DNA of 64,000 nt, taken from Fibrisoma montanum (GTDB taxonomy: Bacteria; Bacteroidota; Bacteroidia; Cytophagales; Spirosomataceae). Position numbers and translations under genes: made by a program. Of the stretch, positions 1 through 9,315 are shown in pieces; within the stretch, counting starts at the first letter, position 1; every line of letters starts with the position of its first letter. The notes beneath the pieces are model-generated. The model made no database searches and was not told the DNA's origin. It saw only the letters and a program-made list of their open reading frames with translations. The stretch spans positions 62,001 through 126,000 of the forward strand of contig NZ_QXED01000012.1 of assembly GCF_003583365.1 (NCBI RefSeq), in the 5' to 3' direction.

Positions 1-2
1 CC

Positions 3-3000
3 GGAGATGGTGTTTTTGTGGTGGATCGTCGGACCGGTCAGCCTTTGCCAGGGGCGAGCGTACAGATTATACACTGGAAACGGCCTGAAGCCCCACAGTA
101 TACACCGCTGTATCGGACCGACGCGCAGGGGAGAGCCAGGGTCCAGAAAGGAGACATACCCAACCAGACGCAATATCGCTACCGGATTGTTCTGGCCGGT
201 GATACGTTGCTTTCTGACGCTCATTATCACTACGCCGGCTATGCTCAGCAGGCGAATGACGAAGACAGACCCCAGCTGAGACTGTTTACCGACCGGGCTA
301 TTTACCGGCCTGGCCAGCCAATTTACGTCAAGGGCCTGCTGTTCGACGGTCGCCACAATCAGTACCGCGTAAAGGCCAACGAGGAGGTAAGCGTGACGTT
401 GGTTGACCAGAATGGAGAGAAGGTTGCCGACAAAACACTACGTACCAATGAGTTCGGAACGTTCACCACAACGTTTACTGCGCCCGTCGGGCGGGTAACC
501 GGCTTTATGGCCATCAATTCCGATTATGGAAGCACGTCGATTCGTGTTGAAGAATACAAACGGCCAACATTTGAAGTGGTCGCTCAGCCCATACGCGAGT
601 CGTTCCGATTAGGGCAGACCGTAACCATATCGGCCCAGGCAAAAACCTTTTCCGGCGCGGTAGTGGACAGGGCTGACGTACGCTATCGCGTTGTCCGCCG
701 GTATCAGCAACCCTGGTGGGGCTGGTGGCGGTCCGAGTATGGCGGCCGGGGCGGTTCGTGGCCGGGACGTTCGACTGACGAGACTGAAATTGTAAATGGT
801 GTGGCCAAAACAGATGCCCAGGGTAACGTAACCATTCAGTTTCAGGCCGTTTCCGACCGGAGCAAACCCCGGAGCGACAATCCGGTTTTTGATTTTGACG
901 TCACGTTCGACGTAACCGACCTCTCGGGCGAAACCCGTAGTACGTCGAAGAAGCTACGTATTGGGTATACAGCCGTACAGGTAGACCTGGTAATCGCGTC
1001 GCCGGTCGACAAAGAGGAGACACACGCCTTTCCACTGCGAGTCACAAACCAACTGGGAGAACCCGTACGGACAACCGGAGAGATCCGGGTGTTCCGGCTT
1101 CAGGCGCCAACTCGCTTACTACGTAGTCGGTTATGGAGCCGCCCCGACCGCCATGTGTTGAGCCGGGCCGACTATGAACGACTGTTTCCTAACGATGTCT
1201 TCGATAATGAGAACGATCCGCGGAGCTGGGCTAAGGGCGAGCTGGTCGAACAGCAATCGTTCACGACCCGCACCGATTCGACGTTCCGACCTGAGCTGAA
1301 CCGCTACCGTTCCGGCGAGTACGTTGCCGAGGTCATCATCCGCGATTCGACGGGGCAGGACATCAGGCAGCCAACGTATTTTTCCGTTGTTGATAACCAG
1401 CAACCCAGTGCGTTTACACAGCCGGATGCTTGGGTGCGGGTGCGTAAAGCGACGGTTGAGCCGGGCCAGGAAGCTATTCTTCTGGTTGGCAATGCACAGC
1501 CGGGGTGGGTGTTGATGCGGGTGGAAGAGAATCACGCCGTCACACGCTTCGAATGGCTCAAAACGGATGGTAAGCCCCGGCGGGTGGCTTTGCCGGTTTC
1601 GGAAAAGCAACGCGGTGGCTTTGCCGTTCACTTCACCATGGTGCAGAACGGCCGGCTCTACGATCATACGCAGGTGATTACGGTGCCTTTCACCAACAAA
1701 AGGCTCCACATCGAAACGCAGACGTTTCGTGATAAGCTGAAACCCGGGCAGCCTGAAGAGTGGACGCTTACCATCAGTGGACCCGACAAGGACAAGGTTC
1801 TGGCCGAGATGGTGGCCACACTCTATGACGCGTCGCTGGACCAGTTTAGTGCCTTGAGTTGGCCGACAGATCTGTATCAGCCCTACTGGGCATCATTTGG
1901 TACCATGCCAACAATGGGTTTTGGGGTGGCTATGAGCCGCTTGTGGATGAACAGGCCGTATCGGGAGCCGGTAACCGTTCGTCCGCGCCAGTACGATCAG
2001 TTGTCCCATTTCGGGTATGAGTTCGTTTGGGGTGGACGTCGGTTTTCGACGCGTGGCAATGCAACCATTCGGATACGGGGAGCAAACGCCCAGGCGTTGG
2101 AGGAAGTGGCTGTTGCCGGGTATGGAAACGGGGCTAAGAAAGAAATTTCCGGGGCTGTAGCTCGTATGGCCGCGCCCATGGCCGACCAGAGCCTCGGCGG
2201 AGGTGGGGCTGCTGCCGAAAAGGCCACCGAAACGGCAGCACCAAAACCGGTTGTTGCCGTGGTGCCCCGCCGTAATTTTAACGAAACAGCCTTTTTCGTT
2301 CCGCAGCTGCAAACCGACAGGCAGGGGCGTGTGGTGCTGACGTTCACCATGCCCGAAGCCCTGACCCGCTGGCGGCTGCTGGCGTTCGCGCATACAAAAG
2401 ACCTGAAAATCGGTACGCTTGAACGGGAAGTTGTGACCCAGAAGGAACTGATGATCACGGCCAATGCGCCCCGCTTCCTCCGCGAAGGGGATACCCTTCG
2501 CCTGACCGCCCGATTAAACAACCTGACCACGAAATCCTTAACGGGAACGGCCCGACTGGAACTGTTCGATGCGCTGACCAACGAACCGATCAACCAGAAA
2601 CTCGGCAATAGCGCCGGACCATTGCCGTTCACCATTGCGGGCAGTCAAAGTACAGCGCTCGGCTGGACGCTGGTCGTACCGGCCGGTTTGGAAACGGTAA
2701 CGTATCGACTGAGTGCGCAGGCGGGCGATTTTACGGATGGCGAAGAACAAACGCTGCCCGTATTGCCGAACCGGATGCTGGTGACGGATACGCAACCGTT
2801 CTGGGTGAACGGCGGTAATCAGACCAAAGAATTTAAACTAACGGCGTTAACTGATCAAAATCCGGAGTTGCCCAGTCAACACGAGCGTCTGACGGTTGAG
2901 GTGACAAGCAACCCGGCCTGGTATGCGCTGCAGTCGCTACCGTACCTGATGGAGTACCGCTACGAATGCGCTGAGCAGTTGTTCAGCCGGGTCTATGCCA

Positions 3001-4574
3001 ATACCCTCGCGGCTCATATCATCAGCAGCAAACCGGCGTTCCGGCAGGTGATTGACGAATGGAAACGGAATCCTCTCCGCAACCCGCTTCAGGCCAATGA
3101 GAAATTGAAGGCCGTGGCGCTCGAAAATACGCCCTGGCTGGCTCAGGCCCGTAACGAAGCGGAGCGGCAGGCCCAACTGGCGGTGTTGTTCGACCAGAAC
3201 CGGATGAATACTGAACTGGCTGCGAACGTAGCAAAATTGATCCAGCTACAGGCACCCGAAGGCGGCTTTAGCTGGTTTGGGGGTATGACGCCCAGCCTGA
3301 CTATGACGCTCCACATTCTGGGTGGATTCGGGCACCTGCAGAAACTCGGTGTTGCGCTGCCTCAATCGGTACAATCAGACCTGCGTTCGATGACGGAGAA
3401 GGCCATTCAATACGTCGATGCCGAACTGGTAACCTGGGTTAATGAGCAAAAGAAAGGAAAACCGGAGATCCAGAACACGTATCTGGCGGTACAGTACCTC
3501 TACGCCCGTAGTTTTTACCCCGAAAAACCGGTCAACAACGACGTACTGGCCTATCTCCGCCAGCAATTGACGACTAACTGGTTAAAGCAGAGCTTACAGG
3601 GACAGGCCTTAACAGCGTTAGCCTTGCATCGCTTTGGTAATCAGCCGGTAGCGCAGCAAATTTTAAAATCGCTGACGGAGCGGGCAAAGGTTTCGGACGA
3701 GCTGGGGATGTACTGGCCGGAAAACAAGAGCGGTTTCAGCTGGTACGAAACCCCCATCGAAACGCAGGCCTATCTGATCGAAGCCTTTGAGGAGGCCGGG
3801 AAAAGCCAGACCGTTGCAGACGATCTTCGGCGCTGGCTCATCCGCCAGAAACAAACGCAGGCCTGGCACTCGACAAAAGCGACGACCGAAGCTGTTTACG
3901 CCCTGTTACTGCGGGGCACCGACTGGCTCGATACCAGATCAACTACTGAGGTTCGGCTAGGTGGCCAACCAATCGACAGCCGGGTAACCAAAACCGAGGC
4001 CATAACCGGATACCAGAAAGTTACGTACACGGCTTCCGAAATCAAGCCGGAGATGGGCGTAGTGCAGATTTCGAAGAAGTCGGCAGGTCCTGCCTGGGGC
4101 GCCGTGTACTGGCAGCATTTTGAGCCGCTCGACCGGATTCCCGCCGGAAATGCGGGGTTATCGGTGCAAAAGGAGTTGTACGTTCAGACTGATTCGCCGG
4201 CGGGTCCGGTCATTACGCCGATCCAGTCGGCAGGGCCGCTGAAACCCGGCGATCTCATTACGGTCAGGCTGGTGCTTCAAACGGACCGTAGCATGGAGTA
4301 TGTACACCTCAAAGACGGCCGGGCGTCAGGCTTTGAGCCGGTCGATGCGCTCTCCGGTTACCGGTACCAAAACGGGCTTGGCTACTACGAATCGCCCCGC
4401 GATGCCAGTACGGATTTCTTTCTGAACTACCTGCCCGTGGGTACCCATGTCTTTGAATACCAGCTCCGGGTGGCTCATACCGGCGATTTCTCAGCGGGTG
4501 TGGCTACGGTTCAGTGCTTCTACGCGCCTGAGTTCTCAGCCCACTCGACCGGCGAGCGCGTGAAGGTGAAATAA
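3..4574 (+). CDS. Alpha-2-macroglobulin family protein, 5' end cut by the window
   Basis: The frame is open from the first bases, so the true start and signal peptide lie upstream; 1,523 residues are visible. Bacterial alpha-2-macroglobulins are large envelope or periplasmic protease traps, thought to snare proteases through a reactive thioester. Counting from the GTG at 18, a macroglobulin-domain motif (TDRAIYRPGQ) lies near residue 91, and the core A2M segment with PEALTRWR near residues 757-800. The thioester signature CAEQ (CxEQ) has its Cys at residue 984, followed by the alpha-helical thioester domain and a C-terminal beta domain. Residues 681-712 contain an IRIRGAN motif and then LEEVAVAGYGNG, which resembles the linker of SusC/RagA TonB receptors and is unusual here. 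No penicillin-binding protein 1C gene, a frequent bacterial partner, is adjacent. Family assignment is secure; the biological target is unknown. Confidence 0.93.
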   Translation, partial: GDGVFVVDRRTGQPLPGASVQIIHWKRPEAPQYTPLYRTDAQGRARVQKGDIPNQTQYRYRIVLAGDTLLSDAHYHYAGYAQQANDEDRPQLRLFTDRAIYRPGQPIYVKGLLFDGRHNQYRVKANEEVSVTLVDQNGEKVADKTLRTNEFGTFTTTFTAPVGRVTGFMAINSDYGSTSIRVEEYKRPTFEVVAQPIRESFRLGQTVTISAQAKTFSGAVVDRADVRYRVVRRYQQPWWGWWRSEYGGRGGSWPGRSTDETEIVNGVAKTDAQGNVTIQFQAVSDRSKPRSDNPVFDFDVTFDVTDLSGETRSTSKKLRIGYTAVQVDLVIASPVDKEETHAFPLRVTNQLGEPVRTTGEIRVFRLQAPTRLLRSRLWSRPDRHVLSRADYERLFPNDVFDNENDPRSWAKGELVEQQSFTTRTDSTFRPELNRYRSGEYVAEVIIRDSTGQDIRQPTYFSVVDNQQPSAFTQPDAWVRVRKATVEPGQEAILLVGNAQPGWVLMRVEENHAVTRFEWLKTDGKPRRVALPVSEKQRGGFAVHFTMVQNGRLYDHTQVITVPFTNKRLHIETQTFRDKLKPGQPEEWTLTISGPDKDKVLAEMVATLYDASLDQFSALSWPTDLYQPYWASFGTMPTMGFGVAMSRLWMNRPYREPVTVRPRQYDQLSHFGYEFVWGGRRFSTRGNATIRIRGANAQALEEVAVAGYGNGAKKEISGAVARMAAPMADQSLGGGGAAAEKATETAAPKPVVAVVPRRNFNETAFFVPQLQTDRQGRVVLTFTMPEALTRWRLLAFAHTKDLKIGTLEREVVTQKELMITANAPRFLREGDTLRLTARLNNLTTKSLTGTARLELFDALTNEPINQKLGNSAGPLPFTIAGSQSTALGWTLVVPAGLETVTYRLSAQAGDFTDGEEQTLPVLPNRMLVTDTQPFWVNGGNQTKEFKLTALTDQNPELPSQHERLTVEVTSNPAWYALQSLPYLMEYRYECAEQLFSRVYANTLAAHIISSKPAFRQVIDEWKRNPLRNPLQANEKLKAVALENTPWLAQARNEAERQAQLAVLFDQNRMNTELAANVAKLIQLQAPEGGFSWFGGMTPSLTMTLHILGGFGHLQKLGVALPQSVQSDLRSMTEKAIQYVDAELVTWVNEQKKGKPEIQNTYLAVQYLYARSFYPEKPVNNDVLAYLRQQLTTNWLKQSLQGQALTALALHRFGNQPVAQQILKSLTERAKVSDELGMYWPENKSGFSWYETPIETQAYLIEAFEEAGKSQTVADDLRRWLIRQKQTQAWHSTKATTEAVYALLLRGTDWLDTRSTTEVRLGGQPIDSRVTKTEAITGYQKVTYTASEIKPEMGVVQISKKSAGPAWGAVYWQHFEPLDRIPAGNAGLSVQKELYVQTDSPAGPVITPIQSAGPLKPGDLITVRLVLQTDRSMEYVHLKDGRASGFEPVDALSGYRYQNGLGYYESPRDASTDFFLNYLPVGTHVFEYQLRVAHTGDFSAGVATVQCFYAPEFSAHSTGERVKVK

Positions 4575-4592
4575 CCGGTTCCTGTAAAATGC

Positions 4593-4627
4593 AAAAAAGC
4601 CAGGTACCCACATACCTGGCTTTTTTT
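4593..4627. terminator. Bidirectional intrinsic terminator between convergent genes
   Basis: An A6 tract, an 8-bp GC-rich arm, a 6-nt loop, the complementary arm and a T7 tract form a symmetric hairpin (arms 4593-4606 and 4613-4626). It lies between the alpha-2-macroglobulin stop and the end of the minus-strand trp/his operon, so it can terminate both transcripts. Confidence 0.9.
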
Positions 4628-4645
4628 ATGATCGAATCTGCTGAA

Positions 4646-4984
4646 TCAGCTAACGATGGCGTCGATCAGGTATGTAATTACCGACACAACGAAGCTGAAC
4701 AGCAGAGCGGGAATAAAGCCGGCCACATTAAAACCTCCGATTAATGAATCGGCCAGGTAGACCATCAGCACGTTAATGACCAAGTAAAATAAGCCAAGTG
4801 TGAGAATGGTGATCGGGATCGTCAGCACAACCAGGATTGGCTTCAGAAAGGCGTTTAGAAGACCCAGTACAATAGCCACGATCAGGTACGTGCCAACTCC
4901 TCCCGTAACGCTGATACCCGGAATGAAAATACTGGCGATGTAAACAGCCACCGCGCTGATGAGAATACGAACGATAAGGCCCAT
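4646..4984 (-). CDS. Phage holin family 4-like small membrane protein
   Basis: A 112-residue, very hydrophobic protein with about four transmembrane segments and a conserved Pro-rich stretch (LLNAFLKPILVVLTIPIT) typical of the Phage_holin_4_2 family (PF04020). Members are widespread chromosomal membrane proteins, and there is no phage context here. I chose the ATG at 4984; a TTG at 5035 would add 17 polar residues that fit the family less well. It follows hisIE by about 65 bases on the same strand and precedes the shared terminator, so it is probably the last gene of the trp-hisIE transcript or a short transcript of its own. Function is unknown. Lysis activity should not be assumed from the family name. 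Confidence 0.82.
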   Translation of the reverse strand: MGLIVRILISAVAVYIASIFIPGISVTGGVGTYLIVAIVLGLLNAFLKPILVVLTIPITILTLGLFYLVINVLMVYLADSLIGGFNVAGFIPALLFSFVVSVITYLIDAIVS

Positions 4985-5050
4985 GTAAGTGAGGTTTGTG
5001 GTTGCGTAGATATGTTTAATATCCGACAAATTCAAACCCGAAACATCAGG

Positions 5051-5659
5051 CTATTGTTTGGCGTGCCTTCCCTGCAGGACGGTAATCACATCGTCGAGGT
5101 CAAGGTTTTTCTGCTCCAGCAAGACCAAAAAGTGAAAAAGCAGGTCGGCCGCTTCGCCTTTGAATAAATCGTCGTTGTCGTCTTTAGCCTCAATCACCAG
5201 CTCAACCGCTTCTTCGCCGACTTTTTGGGCAATCTTGTTAACGCCCTTTGCAAACAGCTTGGTGGTATAGGATGCGTCCGACGGATTTTGCTTCCGATCC
5301 CGAATAACCCCCTGCAAGTAGTTGAGAAACTGGCCTTTGCCCTGATTGATTTCCTGAAAGCACGTATCCGCGCCCGTGTGGCAGGTTGGGCCGGCTGGAG
5401 CAGCTTTGATCAGCAACGTATCACCGTCGCAGTCAACGAGCAGCTCGCGGACGTGCAGAAAGTTACTGGATGTTTCGCCTTTTGTCCAGAGCCGTTGTTT
5501 GCTTCGGCTGAAAAAGGTAACGATACGCTCGGCCTGCGTTTTTTCATACGCTTCCTGATTCATGTAGCCTACCATCAGCACTTTCCCGGTTTCGGCGTCC
5601 TGAATCACAGCCGGAACAAGCCCATCCGGCGATTTATCAAAATTTACTGGAGAATCCAT
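5051..5659 (-). CDS. hisIE: Bifunctional phosphoribosyl-AMP cyclohydrolase / phosphoribosyl-ATP pyrophosphatase
   Basis: The cytoplasmic fused enzyme for histidine biosynthesis steps 2 and 3 (PR-ATP to PR-AMP to ProFAR); 202 residues, usual length. The N-terminal HisI domain carries the metal site: the D-C-D-x-D run at 76-80, and Cys93 and Cys100 in the CHTGADTC segment. The C-terminal HisE domain, a MazG-type pyrophosphohydrolase, begins near residue 110 with GEEAVELVIEAKD at 148-160. The ATG at 5659 is preferred over an in-frame TTG two codons upstream. It starts 27 bases after the trpA stop on the same strand, so it appears to be the distal gene of the trp operon. No other his gene is in the window, which is unusual because hisIE normally closes a his operon. 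Confidence 0.96.
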   Translation of the reverse strand: MDSPVNFDKSPDGLVPAVIQDAETGKVLMVGYMNQEAYEKTQAERIVTFFSRSKQRLWTKGETSSNFLHVRELLVDCDGDTLLIKAAPAGPTCHTGADTCFQEINQGKGQFLNYLQGVIRDRKQNPSDASYTTKLFAKGVNKIAQKVGEEAVELVIEAKDDNDDLFKGEAADLLFHFLVLLEQKNLDLDDVITVLQGRHAKQ

Positions 5660-5686
5660 GTACAAATGTAGTCGGTCTGGCAGTCA

Positions 5687-6496
5687 CTACGACCGGATTG
5701 TCTGCACGAACGCCCGGATACTTTCGGCTGAGGGGCCTTCCTGCTCCAAATGCCGGATAAACGCACTGCCTACAATAGCCCCGTTGGCATACTGACAGGC
5801 TGTTTCGAAGGTGTCGTGGTTGTTGATGCCAAAGCCAATCAGTCGCGGATTTTTAAGGGCCATGGCCTGTATCCGCTCGAAGTAGGCCCGCATGGAATCA
5901 CTGATTCCCTTAACCGAACCCGTGATGCTGGCCGAAGATACCATATAAATGAAACCCTCGGTTTCGCTGTCGATCAGCCGGATACGGCTCTCTGCCGTTT
6001 GTGGCGTGATCAGAAATACATTCAGAATACCGTACTGCCGGAAGGTGGCTGCGTACTCGCTCAGATACAGATCGAGGGGCAGATCCGGCAGGATAACGCC
6101 GTCAACCCCCACTTCCCGGCACTTCTGGCAGAACGCTTCCACACCAAACTGCAGCACCGGATTGACGTAACCCATCAGCAGAATGGGTACGGTAACCGGC
6201 TCGCCCGACTGCCCGTCGCGACAACCAGCCAACTGGTCGAACAGCAGCTTCAGCGTCATGCCGTTATCAAGCGCCCGCATATTGCTCTGCTGGATCGTTT
6301 CACCATCAGCAACCGGATCGGAATACGGCATACCAATCTCGACCAGATCAACCCCCGCTTGCTGCAATCCACGCAGTACGGTGCAGGTATCATCAAGGTT
6401 CGGAAATCCAGCCGTGAAATAAACGTTCAGCAATCGTTCGCTTTTTTGAGCAAACAGATCATTTATGCGATTTTGGGTGAGAGGTTCGTGCGTCAT
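5687..6496 (-). CDS. trpA: Tryptophan synthase alpha subunit
   Basis: Cleaves indole-3-glycerol phosphate to indole and glyceraldehyde 3-phosphate and channels indole to TrpB. A 269-residue TIM barrel of normal length. The catalytic acids are recognisable in EIGMPYSDPVADG: Glu53 and Asp64 correspond to Salmonella Glu49 and Asp60. The phosphate-binding region appears near the C-terminus (GFGINNHDTF). The start is the ATG at 6496. A 75-base gap with GC-rich inverted repeats separates it from trpB upstream, and hisIE follows 27 bases downstream. Confidence 0.97.
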   Translation of the reverse strand: MTHEPLTQNRINDLFAQKSERLLNVYFTAGFPNLDDTCTVLRGLQQAGVDLVEIGMPYSDPVADGETIQQSNMRALDNGMTLKLLFDQLAGCRDGQSGEPVTVPILLMGYVNPVLQFGVEAFCQKCREVGVDGVILPDLPLDLYLSEYAATFRQYGILNVFLITPQTAESRIRLIDSETEGFIYMVSSASITGSVKGISDSMRAYFERIQAMALKNPRLIGFGINNHDTFETACQYANGAIVGSAFIRHLEQEGPSAESIRAFVQTIRS

Positions 6497-6502
6497 GGCC
6501 TG

Positions 6503-6571
6503 TAGCCCGGACCGTGGCCCGGGCGTGCTAAGCGTGTACTAGTACCGGACCGAAGCCCGGTCTACTATTTT
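6503..6571 (-). repeat. GC-rich double palindrome in the trpB-trpA gap
   Basis: Two short inverted repeats lie back to back just 3' of the trpB stop codon: GCCCGG (6505-6510) with CCGGGC (6519-6524), and TAGTA-CCGG with CCGG-TC-TACTA (6540-6566). There is no U-tract on the operon strand, so this looks more like a 3'-end stabiliser or processing site than a full terminator. Confidence 0.5.
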
Positions 6572-7774
6572 TTAATCGAGATACTTGGTGTAGGTACTCA
6601 GGTCTTTGTCGCCCCGGCCCGACAGGCAGACGACCACTACGTCGTTCGGCGTTAAGGGGAGTTCCTCCAGAGCCGCCAGGGCGTGGGCCGATTCCAGCGC
6701 CGGGATGATGCCTTCCAGCTTGCTCAGTTTGAAGCCGGCCTGAACCGCGTGCTCGTCGGTAATGTTACAGAAGATACCACGGCCTGACTCAAACAGATGG
6801 GCGTGTAATGGCCCGATGCCGGGATAGTCCAGCCCCGCCGAGATGGAGTACGGTTCAGTAACCTGTCCGTCGTCGGTCTGCATCAGAATCGTGCGGCTAC
6901 CGTGCAGGACGCCCGGCTTACCGAGTGCGGTAGTGGCAGCGGAGTGACCAGTCGATACGCCCTGGCCGGCGGCTTCGGCGGCTACAAGCTTTACCGTAGG
7001 CTCGTTCAGATAGTGGAAGAATGCGCCGGCGGCATTGCTACCCCCGCCCACACAGGCCACCATGTAATCAGGCGTTTCGCGGCCTTCTTTCTCCAGCAAC
7101 TGCCGGCGGGTTTCGGCCGAAATTACCGATTGAAAGCGAGCCACCATGTCCGGATACGGGTGAGGGCCAACCACGGAGCCAATGATGTAGTGCGTATCGA
7201 CAGGGTTGTTGATCCAGTGGCGCATGGCTTCGTTCGTGGCATCCTTCAGGGTCTGGCTGCCACTGGTAGCCGGTACGACCGTAGCGCCCAGCATACGCAT
7301 GCGATCCACGTTAGGCTTCTGGCGCTCCATATCGATAGAACCCATGTAGACAATGCACTCCAGGCCCATCAGGGCGCAGACCGTAGCTGTGGCAACGCCA
7401 TGCTGGCCGGCACCGGTTTCGGCTACGATGCGTTTTTTACCCAGCCGCTGGGCCATCAGGATCTGACCAATGGTATTGTTGATCTTATGAGCGCCGGTAT
7501 GGCACAGGTCTTCCCGCTTCAGGTAGATGGTAGCGCCGATGTCTTCGGATAGGCGTTTGGCCAGAAACAGAGGAGTAGGGCGGCCTACATAATCGGTCAG
7601 CAGAGCCTGGAAGTCAGCCTGAAAGGCAGGGTCGGCCATAATCCGACGGTAGCTTTGCCGGAGTTCTTCGACGTTCGGGTACAGCATCTCCGGAATGAAA
7701 GCTCCGCCGAAATTGCCGTAAAATCCTTTATCGCTCACCTCAAACGAGGTGGCTTGTTCAATCAGTTGTTCCAT
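6572..7774 (-). CDS. trpB: Tryptophan synthase beta subunit
   Basis: The PLP enzyme that condenses indole with L-serine to give L-tryptophan; 400 residues. The PLP lysine is Lys97 in HTGAHKINN, and the phosphate-binding glycine loop is GGGSNAAG in the middle of the protein. An N-terminal segment, [13 protein letters not shown], is typical of TrpB1, the form that pairs with TrpA. The ATG at 7774 shares one base with the trpF stop (TGATG), implying translational coupling. A GC-rich palindrome follows the stop codon. Confidence 0.98.
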   Translation of the reverse strand: MEQLIEQATSFEVSDKGFYGNFGGAFIPEMLYPNVEELRQSYRRIMADPAFQADFQALLTDYVGRPTPLFLAKRLSEDIGATIYLKREDLCHTGAHKINNTIGQILMAQRLGKKRIVAETGAGQHGVATATVCALMGLECIVYMGSIDMERQKPNVDRMRMLGATVVPATSGSQTLKDATNEAMRHWINNPVDTHYIIGSVVGPHPYPDMVARFQSVISAETRRQLLEKEGRETPDYMVACVGGGSNAAGAFFHYLNEPTVKLVAAEAAGQGVSTGHSAATTALGKPGVLHGSRTILMQTDDGQVTEPYSISAGLDYPGIGPLHAHLFESGRGIFCNITDEHAVQAGFKLSKLEGIIPALESAHALAALEELPLTPNDVVVVCLSGRGDKDLSTYTKYLD

Positions 7775-8418
7775 CAGACGATCTCTTCATGCTCAACGGG
7801 CCGGAGCCGGTGTATGAGCTCTTTTACTTTCTCCACATCCTTAACCCCCGGGGCGGTTTCAACCTGGCTGTTGACATCCACACCGTACAGCTTCATATCC
7901 TTCAGGGCCGTAAGCTGATCCAGATTGTCCAGACCAATGCCCCCGCTGATGAAAAACGGCTTTTCATTGTCGTATCGGCTCAGCAGGCTCCAGTCGAAGC
8001 GAATGCCGTTGCCGCCGGGCTGGTCGCCCTTTGCATCGAACAGAAAGAAGTCACACTGCAACTTGTAGTTGTTCAGCATGGAAAAGTTGAACGACTCATC
8101 GACACGAAATGCCTTAATCAAACTAATGCCCCGGTTGCGCAGGCTGCGGCAGTACTCAGGGGTTTCGGTGCCATGAAGCTGTACGTACTGCAGATCGTAC
8201 TTCTTAACGGTACGCAGGATGGAGTCAGGGCTGGCGTTTACAAATACGCCCACTTTCCGGATCGAGCGGGGTAACGCTTTCACCACATCTGCATCCAATC
8301 CTTCACCGACAAACCGGGGTGACTGATCGTAAAAAATGAAGCCTATAAAATCGGGGCCTAAAGCCGCAATTTCCTTGATGTTTTCGGCGTCGCGCAGACC
8401 GCACACTTTAATCTTCAT
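7774..8418 (-). CDS. trpF: Phosphoribosylanthranilate isomerase
   Basis: Catalyses the Amadori rearrangement of phosphoribosylanthranilate to CdRP; a 214-residue TIM barrel. The catalytic base is Cys6 in KVCGLRD and the general acid is Asp128 in FLFDAKGD. Its ATG overlaps the trpC stop by four bases (ATGA) and its own stop overlaps the trpB start by one base, so C, F and B are tightly coupled. It is a separate trpF gene, not a trpCF fusion. Confidence 0.97.
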   Translation of the reverse strand: MKIKVCGLRDAENIKEIAALGPDFIGFIFYDQSPRFVGEGLDADVVKALPRSIRKVGVFVNASPDSILRTVKKYDLQYVQLHGTETPEYCRSLRNRGISLIKAFRVDESFNFSMLNNYKLQCDFFLFDAKGDQPGGNGIRFDWSLLSRYDNEKPFFISGGIGLDNLDQLTALKDMKLYGVDVNSQVETAPGVKDVEKVKELIHRLRPVEHEEIV

Positions 8419-9239
8419 GGTGTAAACGTATTTGATGGGGTAGGTAGTTGCGAAGTATAATCAGCCACCAGATGCGCCAGCGATGCCGCCGGGTCGGTTG
8501 TTTTCATAAATGCTTCTCCGATCAAAAAACCATTGTAGCCCGCTTTCCACAGGGTTACCATAGTGGCGGCTTCGTGCAGGCCACTCTCCGTTATCTTCAC
8601 AAAATCGTCAGGAATGCGATCGGCTAACCGCAGAGACGTATCGATCGATGTCACAAACGTCTTCAGGTTCCGGTTGTTTACCCCCACCAGATCTACCGTA
8701 TCGGTCAGGCTGCGTTCCAGTTCGTCTTCGTCATGCACTTCCAGCAGCACTTCCAGCCCCAGATCATGCGCTTGCCGGCTCAGGTCAGCTACCTCTTTGG
8801 GCGTCAGACAAGCCGCAATCAGCAGCACCAGATCAGCTCCCCAGGCTTTTGCTTCGAGGAGTTGATACGTATCAATCACAAAATCCTTGCGCAGAATGGG
8901 CGTAGCCGGGTTTGCCTGACGGGCCGTTTGCAAATCCGCCGGCGTACCCCCGAAAAACGGCTCGTCCGTCAGCACGGACAGGACAGCCGCACCCGCCCGG
9001 ACGTACCCCTGCGTTGTAGAGGACACGTCGGCGGTGTCGTTGATGATGCCTTTGGAAGGGGACTTGCGTTTGAACTCCGCGATGACACCCGACGAGCCGG
9101 GAGCCAGCAGGGCTGCCCGTGCTGAGTGGGTAAGCCGACTGAAAAGAGGGCTGTTTTTGAGGGCAGACGCTGGGGTGGTAGCCTGTCGCTGGGCTACTTC
9201 AATTCGTTTTTGTTCAATGATCCGGTCTAAAATTGTCAT
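8415..9239 (-). CDS. trpC: Indole-3-glycerol phosphate synthase
   Basis: Ring closure of CdRP to indole-3-glycerol phosphate with loss of CO2; 274 residues. The signature EFKRKSPSKG (residues 55-64) provides the catalytic Glu and Lys, LRKDF supplies the second Lys, and LTDEPFFGG and GVNNRNL are the other family blocks. The ATG at 9239 follows trpD by 76 bases. That gap holds a small palindrome, TTGCAG-CAA-CTGCAA, at 9273-9287. It overlaps trpF by four bases. Confidence 0.97.
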   Translation of the reverse strand: MTILDRIIEQKRIEVAQRQATTPASALKNSPLFSRLTHSARAALLAPGSSGVIAEFKRKSPSKGIINDTADVSSTTQGYVRAGAAVLSVLTDEPFFGGTPADLQTARQANPATPILRKDFVIDTYQLLEAKAWGADLVLLIAACLTPKEVADLSRQAHDLGLEVLLEVHDEDELERSLTDTVDLVGVNNRNLKTFVTSIDTSLRLADRIPDDFVKITESGLHEAATMVTLWKAGYNGFLIGEAFMKTTDPAASLAHLVADYTSQLPTPSNTFTP

Positions 9240-9315
9240 TCGTTCGGTGGACCGCGTCTATCATGCCTTGAGTTGCAGCAACTGCAAACCGGCAACTGTC
9301 AGGATGATGAGAACG

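Noticed and set aside
1997-2635. Long minus-strand frames inside the alpha-2-macroglobulin gene
   Set aside because: Composition is that of a shadow frame, with no start context or domains, and the sense frame is conserved throughout.
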